Of a DNA stretch of 64,000 nucleotides, positions 9,679-19,671 are shown piece after piece. The notes under the pieces were generated by a model. It searched no databases. It saw only the letters and a list, made by a program, of their open reading frames with translations, and was not told where the DNA came from. Numbering within the stretch: the stretch's first letter is position 1; each line of letters opens with the position of its first letter. Source of the DNA: DAIQNV01 sp038748775 (GTDB taxonomy: Bacteria > Planctomycetota > Phycisphaerae > Phycisphaerales > UBA1924); NCBI GenBank assembly GCA_038748775.1, contig JBCDIT010000004.1, positions 62,001 through 126,000 of the forward strand, given 5' to 3'. The position numbers and the translations under genes are program-made.

Positions 9679-9812
9679 GTGCCCGGTGCCGTGGTCTGAG
9701 CGGATCGAAGCCCACGAACGGACGGTCTTGAGACGTGATCTTTCTGGTTCTTCAGCGCCGTCCGTTCGTGGGCTTCCTCGCCTTTGGCTCGTCAAACCAC
9801 GGCACCGGGCAC
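9679..9812. repeat. Nested perfect inverted repeat between convergent genes
   Basis: Two perfect inverted repeats lie one inside the other. The outer arms are 9679-9695 and 9796-9812 (17 bases, GTGCCCGGTGCCGTGGT and its complement) and the inner arms are 9707-9725 and 9758-9776 (19 bases, GAAGCCCACGAACGGACGG and its complement). The inner loop is 32 bases. The element fills much of the 263-base gap between the convergent prepilin and prkA genes. As RNA on either strand it would fold into a very stable long hairpin. It lacks a clear U-tract, so it may be a two-way terminator, a REP/MITE-type repeat, or both. Confidence 0.85.
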
Positions 9813-9874
9813 CGGGTGCGTGATCGACCGCCGGCCCATCGCTGACGCTCAGGGCTCGTGGGGGAAGCTGAGGT

Positions 9875-12007
<2,133 letters not shown>

Positions 12008-12537
12008 GCTTTCACCTCTCGCTGGGTGTGCCGAATGTGGATACGGGAAGCCTACCTCGCCGGTTCTTCCAGACCTATTCGGTGTATCGGTCCTTTCGGA
12101 TCACCCGCATATCCGTCCGATATCCAAACATCGAAATTTACGATAGAGATTGCCCTATTTTCCGAACTTGCCGGGGATTGGCTTGGCGCCGGCGCTGGGT
12201 TTCGCCATGATGGCGACGTCAAGGTTGTGACGGCCCCGCGCCGTCGGGAGAAAAAGGGAACCCTGGTGCATTTGGTCACCGCGACTGCCCTCGCTTGAGG
12301 GGTGTGTTGTTGCGTGGTCAGAACCGCCCATCGCTTCATTTTTGTCGCAACTCTGATCAGAGAGAGCGTGCTGCCTCGGTCCGGGGGTGTTCGCCGGAAC
12401 TGGGTTTGTTGGCCGTCCGTGCCCGTCACGGCGGCGCGGTGATGGCAGCCGTCTGTCGCACCGCGGATCAAGCTGTTCCACCGCTCGGCCTGGTCGGGCA
12501 TGTTCAGTGTGTTTCGCATAGGAATGGAGAAAAAGGG
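12008..12537. other. 530-base divergent intergenic region
   Basis: The region separates prkA (minus) from the first PEP-CTERM-like gene (plus). It holds an AT-richer patch at about 12100-12165, presumably the prkA promoter region, and a perfect 12-base palindrome CTCTGATCAGAG at 12350-12361. The short open frames here have no ribosome sites or recognisable residues. I see no RNA gene. Confidence 0.6.
12350..12361. promoter_or_regulatory. Perfect 12-base palindrome, possible operator
   Basis: CTCTGATCAGAG reads identically on both strands and lies in the divergent gap between prkA and the PEP-CTERM pair, about 180 bases before the PEP-CTERM start. A dimeric regulator could bind it, but a single short palindrome can also occur by chance. 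Confidence 0.25.
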
Positions 12538-13104
12538 ATGATGAGCAAGGTTCTTATCGTTGCGATGGTGGCCGGTGCCGCCGCCGCGCAGGGCGTTACC
12601 GTGGTCTGGGACGAAGCCGTCGATGGCAACCTCTCGAACGATCCGTTCAGCCCGACCGATCTCGGCACCCTGGGCGCCGGCGACAACATCGTTCGCGGCT
12701 CGACCCTCGGCCCGGGCACCCCGCCGAGCGAAGGCTTCGACGTCTTTTCGATCACCATCGCCGATGGTTTCACGCTCGAGGGCATCGTCATGAGCGGCTA
12801 CAGCACCATCGACGGCACCGGCACCTCGGGCTTCAACTTCTCGACCGGCGCCGCCGCCAGCGACCTCGGCGCCAACATCCTCTTTGGCCCGGGTTGGGGT
12901 GTCCCGCAGGTTGGAGGGGACCTTTTCGACGAAGGCATCTTCGGCCCGATCGACTCGCTCGGCCCGGGCACCTACTTCATGGAAGTCCGTGAGTTCGGTG
13001 GCCCCGAGGCCAACTGGGAGCTGACCTTCCAGGTCGTCCCGACCCCGGCTTCGGCCGTCATGCTCGGCCTCGGCGGCCTCGTCGCCGGCCGTCGTCGCCG
13101 CTAA
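12538..13104 (+). CDS. Secreted protein with PEP-CTERM-like anchor (copy 1)
   Basis: Predicted exported protein of 188 residues. A signal peptide (MMSKVLIVAMVAGAAAAQ) is followed by a beta-rich domain (VVWDEAVDGNLSNDPFSPTD) and a C-terminal tail VPTPASAVMLGLGGLVAGRRRR. The tail has the three parts of a PEP-CTERM sorting signal: a Pro-containing motif, a hydrophobic helix and a basic end, here in the planctomycete VPTPA/RRRR variant. The start is a double ATG with GGAG eight bases upstream. The next gene encodes a paralog with the same layout, and a strong hairpin lies between the two. The cargo domain has no assigned function. It resembles other Phycisphaerae secreted proteins that begin VVWDE..DGDLS. 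Confidence 0.82.
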   Translation: MMSKVLIVAMVAGAAAAQGVTVVWDEAVDGNLSNDPFSPTDLGTLGAGDNIVRGSTLGPGTPPSEGFDVFSITIADGFTLEGIVMSGYSTIDGTGTSGFNFSTGAAASDLGANILFGPGWGVPQVGGDLFDEGIFGPIDSLGPGTYFMEVREFGGPEANWELTFQVVPTPASAVMLGLGGLVAGRRRR

Positions 13105-13132
13105 TCGGCGCACGAGTCGAACTGCATGTTCA

Positions 13133-13164
13133 CCCGCCGCGACGTGACCGTCGCGGCGGGCTTT
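13133..13164 (+). terminator. Hairpin after PEP-CTERM copy 1
   Basis: CCCGCCGCGACG pairs perfectly with CGTCGCGGCGGG around a TGAC loop (stem 13133-13144/13149-13160) and is followed by CTTTCT. It lies 28 bases after the stop of the first paralog. The T-tract is short. Confidence 0.6.
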
Positions 13165-13232
13165 CTGCGGCAATCTCGTGCCGTGCCCGGGAAACTGGGG
13201 GTATTCGCACCGAACCTGTTTGGAGATAAGGG

Positions 13233-13781
13233 ATGATGGACAAGGCTTGTATCGTCGCGCTTGTCGCATGCACCGCGGCCGGCCAAACCGTTCTGTGGGA
13301 TGAATCAGTCGACGGGGACCTGGGTGGCCTCAACACCGATGGGTCGCCGACGTTCGTCGGCATTCTCAACGTCGGCGCCAACCTCGTCAGCGGGACCACG
13401 GCTCCGATCGCGGCCGGTGATCTGAACGACGCGTTCAGCTACACCGTCGCGGCGGGCACCACGCTCGAGAGCGTCATCCTGACGTTCTACACGCCGGCGA
13501 CCGGCGGCACCAGCGGCATCGTGTACTACGACACCCTCGGCGGCGATTCGACCGGCAGCTTCCTTGGCGGCGCGAGCTACGGCGGTGCCGACGTCGGTTC
13601 CGACACGCTCTTCGGCTCGCTCGGTCTCGACTCGCTCGGTGCCGGCGACTACACGACGTCGGTCCGCGAGTTTGGCGGCCCCGATGCGTCATGGACGCTT
13701 GAATTCAACGTCGTTCCGACCCCGGGCGCCGCTACGGTGCTCGGTCTCGGCGGCATCGCGGCGATGCGCCGCCGTCGCTAA
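13233..13781 (+). CDS. Secreted protein with PEP-CTERM-like anchor (copy 2)
   Basis: Paralog of the preceding gene, 182 residues: signal peptide (MMDKACIVALVACTAAGQ), the same opening VLWDESVDGDLGG, the shared SLDSLGAGDYTTSVREFGGPDASWTLEFNVVPTP region and the tail GAATVLGLGGIAAMRRRR. Again the start is a double ATG with GGAG seven bases upstream. The two copies share the block REFGGP(E/D)A(N/S)W and the sorting tail but differ in the middle, which points to an old tandem duplication. The protein is probably anchored in or passed across the outer membrane by an exosortase-type system that is not encoded here. Confidence 0.82.
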   Translation: MMDKACIVALVACTAAGQTVLWDESVDGDLGGLNTDGSPTFVGILNVGANLVSGTTAPIAAGDLNDAFSYTVAAGTTLESVILTFYTPATGGTSGIVYYDTLGGDSTGSFLGGASYGGADVGSDTLFGSLGLDSLGAGDYTTSVREFGGPDASWTLEFNVVPTPGAATVLGLGGIAAMRRRR

Positions 13782-13801
13782 CGCGGCTTGATGGGCTCTT
13801 T

Positions 13802-13829
13802 GCCGGCCAGGCACGAACGCCCGGCCGGC
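13802..13829 (+). terminator. Weak hairpin after PEP-CTERM copy 2
   Basis: GCCGGCC pairs with GGCCGGC across a 14-base loop, 20 bases after the stop, and is followed by GATTCGTCTTC. There is no clean U-tract, so this is only a possible terminator. Confidence 0.35.
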
Positions 13830-13873
13830 GATTCGTCTTCTCGTGCCCGTCGATCGGGACCTAGTCTGGGCCC

Positions 13874-14608
13874 ATGTCATTCGGGCTTGGTCACGGCAAA
13901 CCACTCTCCACCGAAGGCGTCGGCGTCGAGTTGCCGCCGCTCCCCGATGACGTTGTTCAAAATTCCGAAGCCGGGCGGCTTGACCCGCGTGACTGGTTCA
14001 ATGATCCGGGACGGCGCTTCGAACTCGAGATCGGTTCGGGCAAAGGCACGTTTCTTGTTCAGCAGGCGGCGCTCGAGTCCGAGACCAACTTCCTGGGCAT
14101 CGAATGGGCGGGCGAGTTCTACCGCTACGCGGCCGACCGGGTGAGGCGACGGCGCGAAGCGGGCCAGTTGCTCAACGTGCGCATGCTGCACACCGACGCG
14201 ACGGTGTTCCTCAAGTGGCGTTGCCCGGATTCGTTCATTCGGGTGATTCACCTCTACTTCTCGGACCCTTGGCCGAAGAAGAGGCACCACAAGAACCGCG
14301 TTGTGCAGCACGCGTTCCTCGCTGACGCATGGCGCACGCTTGTGCCCGGCGGCGAGTTGCGCGTCGTGACCGACCACGATGATCTCTGGGCGTGGGACGA
14401 AGAGCACTTTGATCGATGGACGACCTCGGAGCACACCGACCTGCCCGAGCGGGCGGGCCTGCCACCCGTGCCGTTTGACCGGCTCGACTTCGATCGTCCC
14501 GAGTCGGCGCGGGAGGGTGAACTCGTCGGGACGAACTTTGAGCGGAAGTTCCGCGAGGAAGGGCGGAGCTTCCACGCATGCGTGCTCAGGAAACCCGAGA
14601 CCACGTAA
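13874..14608 (+). CDS. trmB: tRNA (guanine-N7-)-methyltransferase TrmB
   Basis: Methylates G46 in the variable loop of tRNAs using S-adenosylmethionine. The SAM-binding motif EIGSGKGTFL is at about residues 52-61, GIEWAGEFYRYAADRV follows, and the family signature YFSDPWPKKRHHKNRVV contains the conserved SDPWPK. The C-terminus (VPGGELRVVTDHDDLWAW) completes the Rossmann fold. The protein is 244 residues long, typical of the family, with an ATG start. The gene is convergent with the next one and separated from it by a short perfect hairpin. Confidence 0.95.
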   Translation: MSFGLGHGKPLSTEGVGVELPPLPDDVVQNSEAGRLDPRDWFNDPGRRFELEIGSGKGTFLVQQAALESETNFLGIEWAGEFYRYAADRVRRRREAGQLLNVRMLHTDATVFLKWRCPDSFIRVIHLYFSDPWPKKRHHKNRVVQHAFLADAWRTLVPGGELRVVTDHDDLWAWDEEHFDRWTTSEHTDLPERAGLPPVPFDRLDFDRPESAREGELVGTNFERKFREEGRSFHACVLRKPETT

Positions 14609-14627
14609 GCCCTCGGTCACCGAGGGC
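14609..14627. terminator. Hairpin between convergent trmB and TPR gene
   Basis: GCCCTCGG and CCGAGGGC pair perfectly around a three-base TCA loop and fill the 24-base gap between the two stops. It could stop transcription from either side, although no U-tract is present. Confidence 0.55.
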
Positions 14628-14632
14628 CGGGG

Positions 14633-15751
14633 TCAGTCGTTGAGTTTCGCCGCCCACTTTGCTGCTGCCTTCGCGTCGTCGTGATCAGGGAAGCGGGCCG
14701 CGAATTCCGAGTAGTGCACCGCGGCTTCCTCGTCGCGGTCGGCCTTACGGAGCAATTCCGCGAGCCGCCACCGGCTGTTCCGAGCGTCCGGGACGGTCTG
14801 GACCGCCTTCGCGTATGCGTTGATCGCGAGGTCGCGATCGCCCTTCTTGTTGCGGGCTTGGTACGCCCGGCCGTAGCTGTAGTGGGGCGAGGCATCGGTG
14901 TCGGCGCACACGGCGGCGAACGCTGGTAGGACGTCAAACGCGTCTCGGTGCCGCTCCGCTTCAAAGAGCACCGGTGACAGGTACGTGATGTACGCTTCGC
15001 GCCGCTGCTCGTCGGTGTTGGCGGTTGCGACGAGCGCATCGAGGCGGTCGCGACCTTCTTTCCAGCGTTCACGCTTGAGCGAGGTCATCATCAAGATCCG
15101 GCGTCCCCATCTCGACTGCCCCGTCTCGATCAGGCTCCGTCCGATTTTCTCCGCTTCGCCCTTGCGTCCGCCGGCGATCCAAGGGGCCTGGAGGTGCCAC
15201 ATCGCCAGCGAGATGCGGGCGCCGATATGGCTCGGTTTGAGCTCGACCGCCTCTTCCCAGGCTTTCTTTGCACGCTCGGCCTTGCGGGCCGTGGCCAAGC
15301 TGAACGATCCCTGTGACAGCTCGTTGATCAGCGCGGTGCCCAGCACGTATTGCACGTCTGCATCGTCGCTCGCGAACTCGGCTGCGCGTTCGGCGAGTTC
15401 GACCGACCTTGCGAACTCGCTCTTCTCAATCGCGATCACGGCTTCGATCAGCGCGACGTCGGAGGCGGACGCGCCCTTTGCCCGGTAGCCGTCGAGGCTG
15501 GCCTCGATCTCGTAGACCTTTGCGTTTCGGTCCGCTTCATCGAGGTCGAGCCCGCCCAAGAGGGCGATCGCGAACGCTCGCGCTTCGGCCGGATCCGCGA
15601 CGTCGTACTCCGGCCGAGGCGTTTCGGCCATCTCGGTGGAGGCGTCCGCTGGCTGCTCGGGCTGCGAGATCCCGGCGAGCACCAGCGCAGGGAGCAGCAC
15701 GGCGACGACCCCCACGCACGCTTCGATCAACGGGCTCCGACCTTTGGACAT
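14633..15751 (-). CDS. Secreted/membrane TPR-repeat protein
   Basis: A 372-residue protein with an N-terminal signal anchor (SPLIEACVGVVAVLLPALVLAG) followed by an acidic linker and at least four tetratricopeptide-like helical pairs, for example KAWEEAVELKPSHIGARISLAMWHL and AINAYAKAVQTVPDARNSRWRLAELLRKADRDEEAAVHY (split here for reading). TPRs bind partner proteins. No enzyme motif is present. The open frame extends upstream to 15874, but AGGAG lies eight bases before the ATG at 15751, which fixes this start. The queC gene starts 99 bases away in the opposite direction. Its role is probably assembly or scaffolding in the cell envelope. Confidence 0.82.
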   Translation of the reverse strand: MSKGRSPLIEACVGVVAVLLPALVLAGISQPEQPADASTEMAETPRPEYDVADPAEARAFAIALLGGLDLDEADRNAKVYEIEASLDGYRAKGASASDVALIEAVIAIEKSEFARSVELAERAAEFASDDADVQYVLGTALINELSQGSFSLATARKAERAKKAWEEAVELKPSHIGARISLAMWHLQAPWIAGGRKGEAEKIGRSLIETGQSRWGRRILMMTSLKRERWKEGRDRLDALVATANTDEQRREAYITYLSPVLFEAERHRDAFDVLPAFAAVCADTDASPHYSYGRAYQARNKKGDRDLAINAYAKAVQTVPDARNSRWRLAELLRKADRDEEAAVHYSEFAARFPDHDDAKAAAKWAAKLND

Positions 15752-15849
15752 CGACGGTCTCCTGGAGTTACGGTTCTCGTTCTGCCTGCCGCCGCGTGGT
15801 TCCGGGACGCCCGGGCCCGATTTCAGCGAGACCACCGTACACTCGGCGC

Positions 15850-16605
15850 ATGCCGGATGCGACCGAAGAATCACAAGAGCAATCGCAGCAGGCGGTTGTG
15901 TTGCTCAGCGGGGGCCTCGATTCGGCGACGGCGCTGGCTGTTGCTCGTGCCGACGGGCTTGAGACCATCGCGCTGAGCTTCGACTACAACCAGCGGCACC
16001 GCGCCGAACTGGACGCGGCGCAGAGGGTTGGCGAGGCGATGGGCGTCTCGGACCACGTGATCTACCCGTTGGACCTACGCGTCTTCGGTGGTTCAGCCCT
16101 GACCGACTCGATCGACGTGCCGAAGGACCGGGGCTCGACGGATATCGCCGCGGGGATCCCTGTGACGTACGTGCCGGCTCGCAACCTGATTTTCTTGAGC
16201 ATCGCCGCGGCGCTCGCGGAGACCCGCGGCGCGCGTGACCTATACGTCGGCGTGAACGCGATCGACTACTCGGGGTACCCCGATTGTCGCCCCGAGTTCA
16301 TCGCGGCCTTCGAAGAGGTCGTCAACCTCGCGACCCGGATGGGCGTCGAAGCCGCCGAAGGGAACGTCCAGGCCGAGCCGATCCGGGTGCACACGCCGCT
16401 CATCGACCTCACGAAGGCGGAGATCATCCGACTCGGCACAGACCTGGGGGTCGACTACAGCCTGACGCACTCGTGCTACGACCCGAGCCCAGACGGGGGC
16501 GCGTGCGGTCGGTGCGACTCGTGTGTCTTGCGGCGCAGGGGTTTCGAGGAAGCCGGGGTTCCCGACCCAACGCGATATGCCGATCAGACGGGTGACGCGA
16601 GCTAG
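15850..16605 (+). CDS. queC: 7-cyano-7-deazaguanine synthase QueC
   Basis: Converts 7-carboxy-7-deazaguanine to preQ0 with ATP and ammonia in queuosine synthesis. The ATP-binding PP-loop VLLSGGLDSATAL is at residues 17-29. The zinc site is CYDPSPDGGACGRCDSC, giving Cys209, Cys219, Cys222 and Cys225. The protein has 251 residues from the ATG at 15850. The open frame runs further upstream but the extension is Arg-rich and antisense to the TPR gene. queD follows after 55 bases, so the two probably share a transcript. The remaining queuosine genes (queE, queF, tgt) are not in the window. Confidence 0.96.
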   Translation: MPDATEESQEQSQQAVVLLSGGLDSATALAVARADGLETIALSFDYNQRHRAELDAAQRVGEAMGVSDHVIYPLDLRVFGGSALTDSIDVPKDRGSTDIAAGIPVTYVPARNLIFLSIAAALAETRGARDLYVGVNAIDYSGYPDCRPEFIAAFEEVVNLATRMGVEAAEGNVQAEPIRVHTPLIDLTKAEIIRLGTDLGVDYSLTHSCYDPSPDGGACGRCDSCVLRRRGFEEAGVPDPTRYADQTGDAS

Positions 16606-16660
16606 CCGGACGCAACCCCGAGAGCCGTAAAGTCCAGGAAAGCCAGGGGGTGCTTGGTCT

Positions 16661-17131
16661 ATGCGATACCGGATTTGTAAATCGTTTGAAGTCGAGAGCG
16701 GGCACATGCTCAGCAAGCACCCGGGCCGGTGCCGGCTTCCCCACGGCCACACCCGCCGGATCGATCTCGTGCTCTCGAGCGAAACACTCGACGAGAGTGA
16801 CATGGTGTGCGACTTCAAGGCGCTCAAGCTCGCGGTTGCGGAGTACCTCGACGCGTTCGACCATGCTCTGGCGGTGAACGCCCAAGATCCCGAGATTCCG
16901 GGGCTCCGGGGGTCTCCATTGGGTGGTCGGTTGATCGAATTCGATGGCGAGGACCCGACGACAGAAGTGATGGCGCGGCGCATCTTCGAGCACGTCGAAG
17001 GGGTGCTTTCTGGGGAAGCGAGCGTGTTTCACGACGAACTCGGGCACGAGTACACGCTGCGTTCGGGCGTCAGGCTCGAACGCGTTCGGGTGACCGAGAC
17101 CAGTTCGAGTTGGGCCGAGTACGGGCACTGA
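16661..17131 (+). CDS. queD: 6-carboxytetrahydropterin synthase QueD
   Basis: Second enzyme of the preQ0 branch, making 6-carboxytetrahydropterin from dihydroneopterin triphosphate. The zinc ligands His15, His28 and His30 and the catalytic Cys24 stand in FEVESGHMLSKHPGRCRLPHGH (family spacing), followed by RIDLVLSSETLDESDMVCDF and a later DHALAVN block with a conserved His. At 156 residues it is slightly longer than the usual 120-140. The start ATG follows the queC stop by 55 bases. Pairing with queC leaves little doubt about the pathway, although QueD homologs that serve folate-like routes exist. Confidence 0.94.
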   Translation: MRYRICKSFEVESGHMLSKHPGRCRLPHGHTRRIDLVLSSETLDESDMVCDFKALKLAVAEYLDAFDHALAVNAQDPEIPGLRGSPLGGRLIEFDGEDPTTEVMARRIFEHVEGVLSGEASVFHDELGHEYTLRSGVRLERVRVTETSSSWAEYGH

Positions 17132-17158
17132 AGTCGTCTGTCTACGGAGTTTCGAGTC

Positions 17159-18583
17159 ATGCGTATCGGTTGTGTTGTTTGCATCGGGTTGATCGCCACC
17201 GCGCTTGTCTTCACGGATTCGGCTCGGGCGCAAGCCGATGGAACGCTCCCGCGTTTCGAGTCTGGTCAGAGTGTGCCGGACGAGCTTCGGTACGCGACGG
17301 CGCTGAGTTCGGCTTTCAACTCCGCGGCCAAGCGGGTCGAGCCGGCGGTGGTGCACATCACGAGTCAGCGGCTGGTGCGGGAGGTCCGTCGGTTCTGGGG
17401 AAGGCGGATCAGCACCGGAGAGCCTCAACTCCTCGATTCGGGTCTCGGCTCTGGCGTGATCGTCGATGAGTCGGGCATCATCCTTACGAACCACCATGTC
17501 ATCGACGGGGCCGACGTGCTCATCGTTCGCCTGAGCGACGAGCGCGAGTTTGAGGCCGAGCTCGTGGGTTCCGACCCGGCGACCGACGTCGCGGTGCTCA
17601 AGATCGACGCCCCCGACCTCGTCGCGGCCCACTTGGGTGATTCTGACGACGTCGACGTCGGCGAGTGGGTGCTCGCGATCGGGAGCCCGTTCGGCTTTGA
17701 TCGGACGGTGACCGCCGGCATCATCAGCGCTCGTGGACGGAGCGGGATCGGCGAAGACAACGACATTCTCTATCAGGACTTTCTGCAGACCGATGCGTCG
17801 ATCAACCCGGGCAACTCGGGCGGCCCGCTCATTTCGCTCGATGGCGCTGTGATCGGGATCAACACCGCGATCGCGAGCAGGGGCGGGGGGTCGGTGGGTA
17901 TCGGGTTCGCGATTCCCGCCAATATGGCCCGGGGCGTGGCCGAACTCCTGCTCCGCACCGGGCGTGTGCAACGCGGGTGGTTGGGCGTCAGCCTTCAAGA
18001 TCTCGACCCGACGAGCGCTCGCGAGTTTGGACTTCCGGGCGAAGCCGCCGGTGGTGTTCTGGTCACGTCGGTCAATGATGGCACGCCAGCAGCAAACGCT
18101 GGGCTTCAGCCGGGCGACGTGATCATGCGGTTCGACGATCGCCCGGCCGAGACGCTGAACCGTCTCCGGAACCTCATCGCGTTCACCGCTCCGGGAGAGC
18201 CCATCTCGGTGGAGGTTCTGCGGGGCGGCAAACGGGTCGGGCTCCGGGCCGAGTTGATCGACTGGGCCGACGGACGCGCGATGGAGTGGGGGGGACGCAA
18301 CGTGCCCTCACTCGGCGCGATCGTCGTTGACATCGACCGGAACTGGGCCCGACGCATCGGGCTTCGCCGTCTTATCCCGGGGGCCCTCATCGTTCGCGTT
18401 GAAGAGGGCGGCCCGGCAGGCAGGGCGAGGCTCCAGCCCGGGGACGTCATTATCGGGGTTGGCCGCCGTGAGATCGACGGGGCCGACGATCTCGCCGAAC
18501 TCCTGGAATCTGGCCGCGGCAGCGCCCGTTTCTCGTTCGTTCGGAACAACACGCTCGAGAACACCGACATCGAGCTCAGGTAG
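17159..18583 (+). CDS. HtrA/Deg-family periplasmic serine protease with two PDZ domains
   Basis: Envelope quality-control protease. A signal peptide (VCIGLIATALVFTDSARAQ) leads to a trypsin-like domain with the catalytic triad His113 (TNHHVI), Asp143 (TDVAVLKI) and Ser220 (NPGNSGG). Two PDZ domains follow at about residues 275-365 and 385-474, recognisable by GLQPGDVIMRFDD and RLQPGDVIIGVG. Length (474) and layout match DegP/DegQ. The ATG at 17159 sits right before the signal peptide. The two papain-like peptidases begin 24 bases after its stop, so the gene may share regulation with them. Confidence 0.94.
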   Translation: MRIGCVVCIGLIATALVFTDSARAQADGTLPRFESGQSVPDELRYATALSSAFNSAAKRVEPAVVHITSQRLVREVRRFWGRRISTGEPQLLDSGLGSGVIVDESGIILTNHHVIDGADVLIVRLSDEREFEAELVGSDPATDVAVLKIDAPDLVAAHLGDSDDVDVGEWVLAIGSPFGFDRTVTAGIISARGRSGIGEDNDILYQDFLQTDASINPGNSGGPLISLDGAVIGINTAIASRGGGSVGIGFAIPANMARGVAELLLRTGRVQRGWLGVSLQDLDPTSAREFGLPGEAAGGVLVTSVNDGTPAANAGLQPGDVIMRFDDRPAETLNRLRNLIAFTAPGEPISVEVLRGGKRVGLRAELIDWADGRAMEWGGRNVPSLGAIVVDIDRNWARRIGLRRLIPGALIVRVEEGGPAGRARLQPGDVIIGVGRREIDGADDLAELLESGRGSARFSFVRNNTLENTDIELR

Positions 18584-18606
18584 TCGGCTCGGTACGCTTG
18601 GCGGCG

Positions 18607-19449
18607 ATGCCCTTGTCTTTCGGTGCCATTCGATCGCCCTCGTGGTCTCTCCGTCACGCCTTCGAGCCCGACCTGACGTCGCTTGAGCGCGACGACGATG
18701 CGCCGTTCGCCAAGCTTCCTTGCCCTTTCCCGCCGCGCGACCAAGACGGCGTGCTCTGTTGCGTTTCGTGCTCGGTTGTGCTGGCGATGGAATCGATGGA
18801 CGCTCGGCGCGACGGCGGGTTGCCCGGGGGCGGGCTCGACCCTGTCGAGGCCCAGCGCGACCGTTCAACCGAGCTCTCGCCCCTGTTCCTGCACTACACG
18901 ACGACCGGAGGAAAGAACACGCCGGTGAGCGTGGACGCGGTGCTCGAGAGCGCGAAGCGGTTCGGGGTGTGCCGCGCGTCGGCGCATCGACGGTCGATCT
19001 CGCGGCGCACCGTCGACGACAAGCCCTCGTCGAAGGCGCGCCGAAACGCGATGACGTACCGCTTGAAGGGCAAGAGGAGCGGGTGCGGACGCACGAGGTA
19101 TTACAACCGTTTGTCGAGTCGCGGCGTCGTGAAGCAATGGAAAGCGTTGCTCCGTTCCGAGTGCCCGGTGCTCTGCGTCTTCAGGCTGAGCCCGGCGTAC
19201 TACCGGCTGGGAGAGCGGTGCGCCGACGGGCTGCCTCTCGAGGTCTTCCACGCCAAGCCGAGACGATTCCGGTCGACCTGTCATTGCGTCGCGATCATGG
19301 GCTACAGCGACGACGTGCGGTCGTTCCTCGTTGTGGACTCGCGGGGGACCGACTGGGGGAACGCTGGGACGTGGTGGTTGCCTTATGAGCTTGCGGGATC
19401 GTCGCTCGTCGAAGAGTCGTGGACGATCAACGATCTGACGTACGACTAG
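18607..19449 (+). CDS. Papain-like C1 cysteine peptidase (copy 1)
   Basis: Predicted cysteine protease of 280 residues with the C1 landmarks in order: oxyanion Gln46 in RDQDGV, nucleophile Cys55 in CCVSC, His226 in CHCVAIMGYSDD, and Asp244 in VVDSRGTDWG, where papain has Asn. The Gln-to-Cys spacing is nine instead of six, an insertion of three. There is no signal peptide and no inhibitory pro-region: the mature fold begins almost at the N-terminus, so the enzyme may work in the cytosol or be exported with a partner. The ATG at 18607 is preferred to a TTG three codons earlier. It is a clear paralog of the next peptidase. Confidence 0.85.
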   Translation: MPLSFGAIRSPSWSLRHAFEPDLTSLERDDDAPFAKLPCPFPPRDQDGVLCCVSCSVVLAMESMDARRDGGLPGGGLDPVEAQRDRSTELSPLFLHYTTTGGKNTPVSVDAVLESAKRFGVCRASAHRRSISRRTVDDKPSSKARRNAMTYRLKGKRSGCGRTRYYNRLSSRGVVKQWKALLRSECPVLCVFRLSPAYYRLGERCADGLPLEVFHAKPRRFRSTCHCVAIMGYSDDVRSFLVVDSRGTDWGNAGTWWLPYELAGSSLVEESWTINDLTYD

Positions 19450-19511
19450 CGCCGGTTTTATTGCTCGTGATCCGTGGTCGGTCCGTCGTGAATCGGGATG
19501 TTGCCTTGCCG

Positions 19512-19552
19512 TCAGGGCGTCGGCATCGTCGGGACCTTTTTCTCATCGAGCT
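19512..19552 (-). pseudogene. Remnant of a heme oxygenase C-terminus
   Basis: Read on the minus strand this stretch ends ...LDEKKVPTMPTP and a stop, nearly the same as the tail DEKVPTMPTP and stop of the heme oxygenase gene 3.3 kb away. At the DNA level 23 bases are identical (19516-19538 and 22798-22820). The frame is closed by a stop codon about 20 codons upstream and there is no start, so it is a fragment. It lies between the two papain-like genes. Confidence 0.6.
19516..19538. repeat. 23-base exact repeat (partner at 22798-22820)
   Basis: These 23 bases are identical, in the same orientation, to 22798-22820 at the 3' end of the heme oxygenase gene. A match of this length is unlikely by chance in 64 kb and supports a local duplication of the papain/heme oxygenase junction. 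Confidence 0.7.
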
Positions 19553-19671
19553 GCCGTAAGCGGCTAAGGAATCGACCCGAGTTTCATCGAGAGAGTTCTC
19601 TTTCGGTGATCGGTGCCATCTTTGGATTTCGGTAGACTCCTTGGCGTCTCACCGATGGTGGTGGGGCGGCT

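Noticed and set aside
12155..12481. 108-residue minus-strand open frame upstream of prkA
   Set aside because: No ribosome site, no recognisable residues and a Pro/Arg/His-rich composition; more likely part of the promoter region.
16424..17998. 524-residue minus-strand open frame over queC, queD and htrA
   Set aside because: Antisense to three well-supported genes; His/Arg/Asp-rich composition typical of a shadow.
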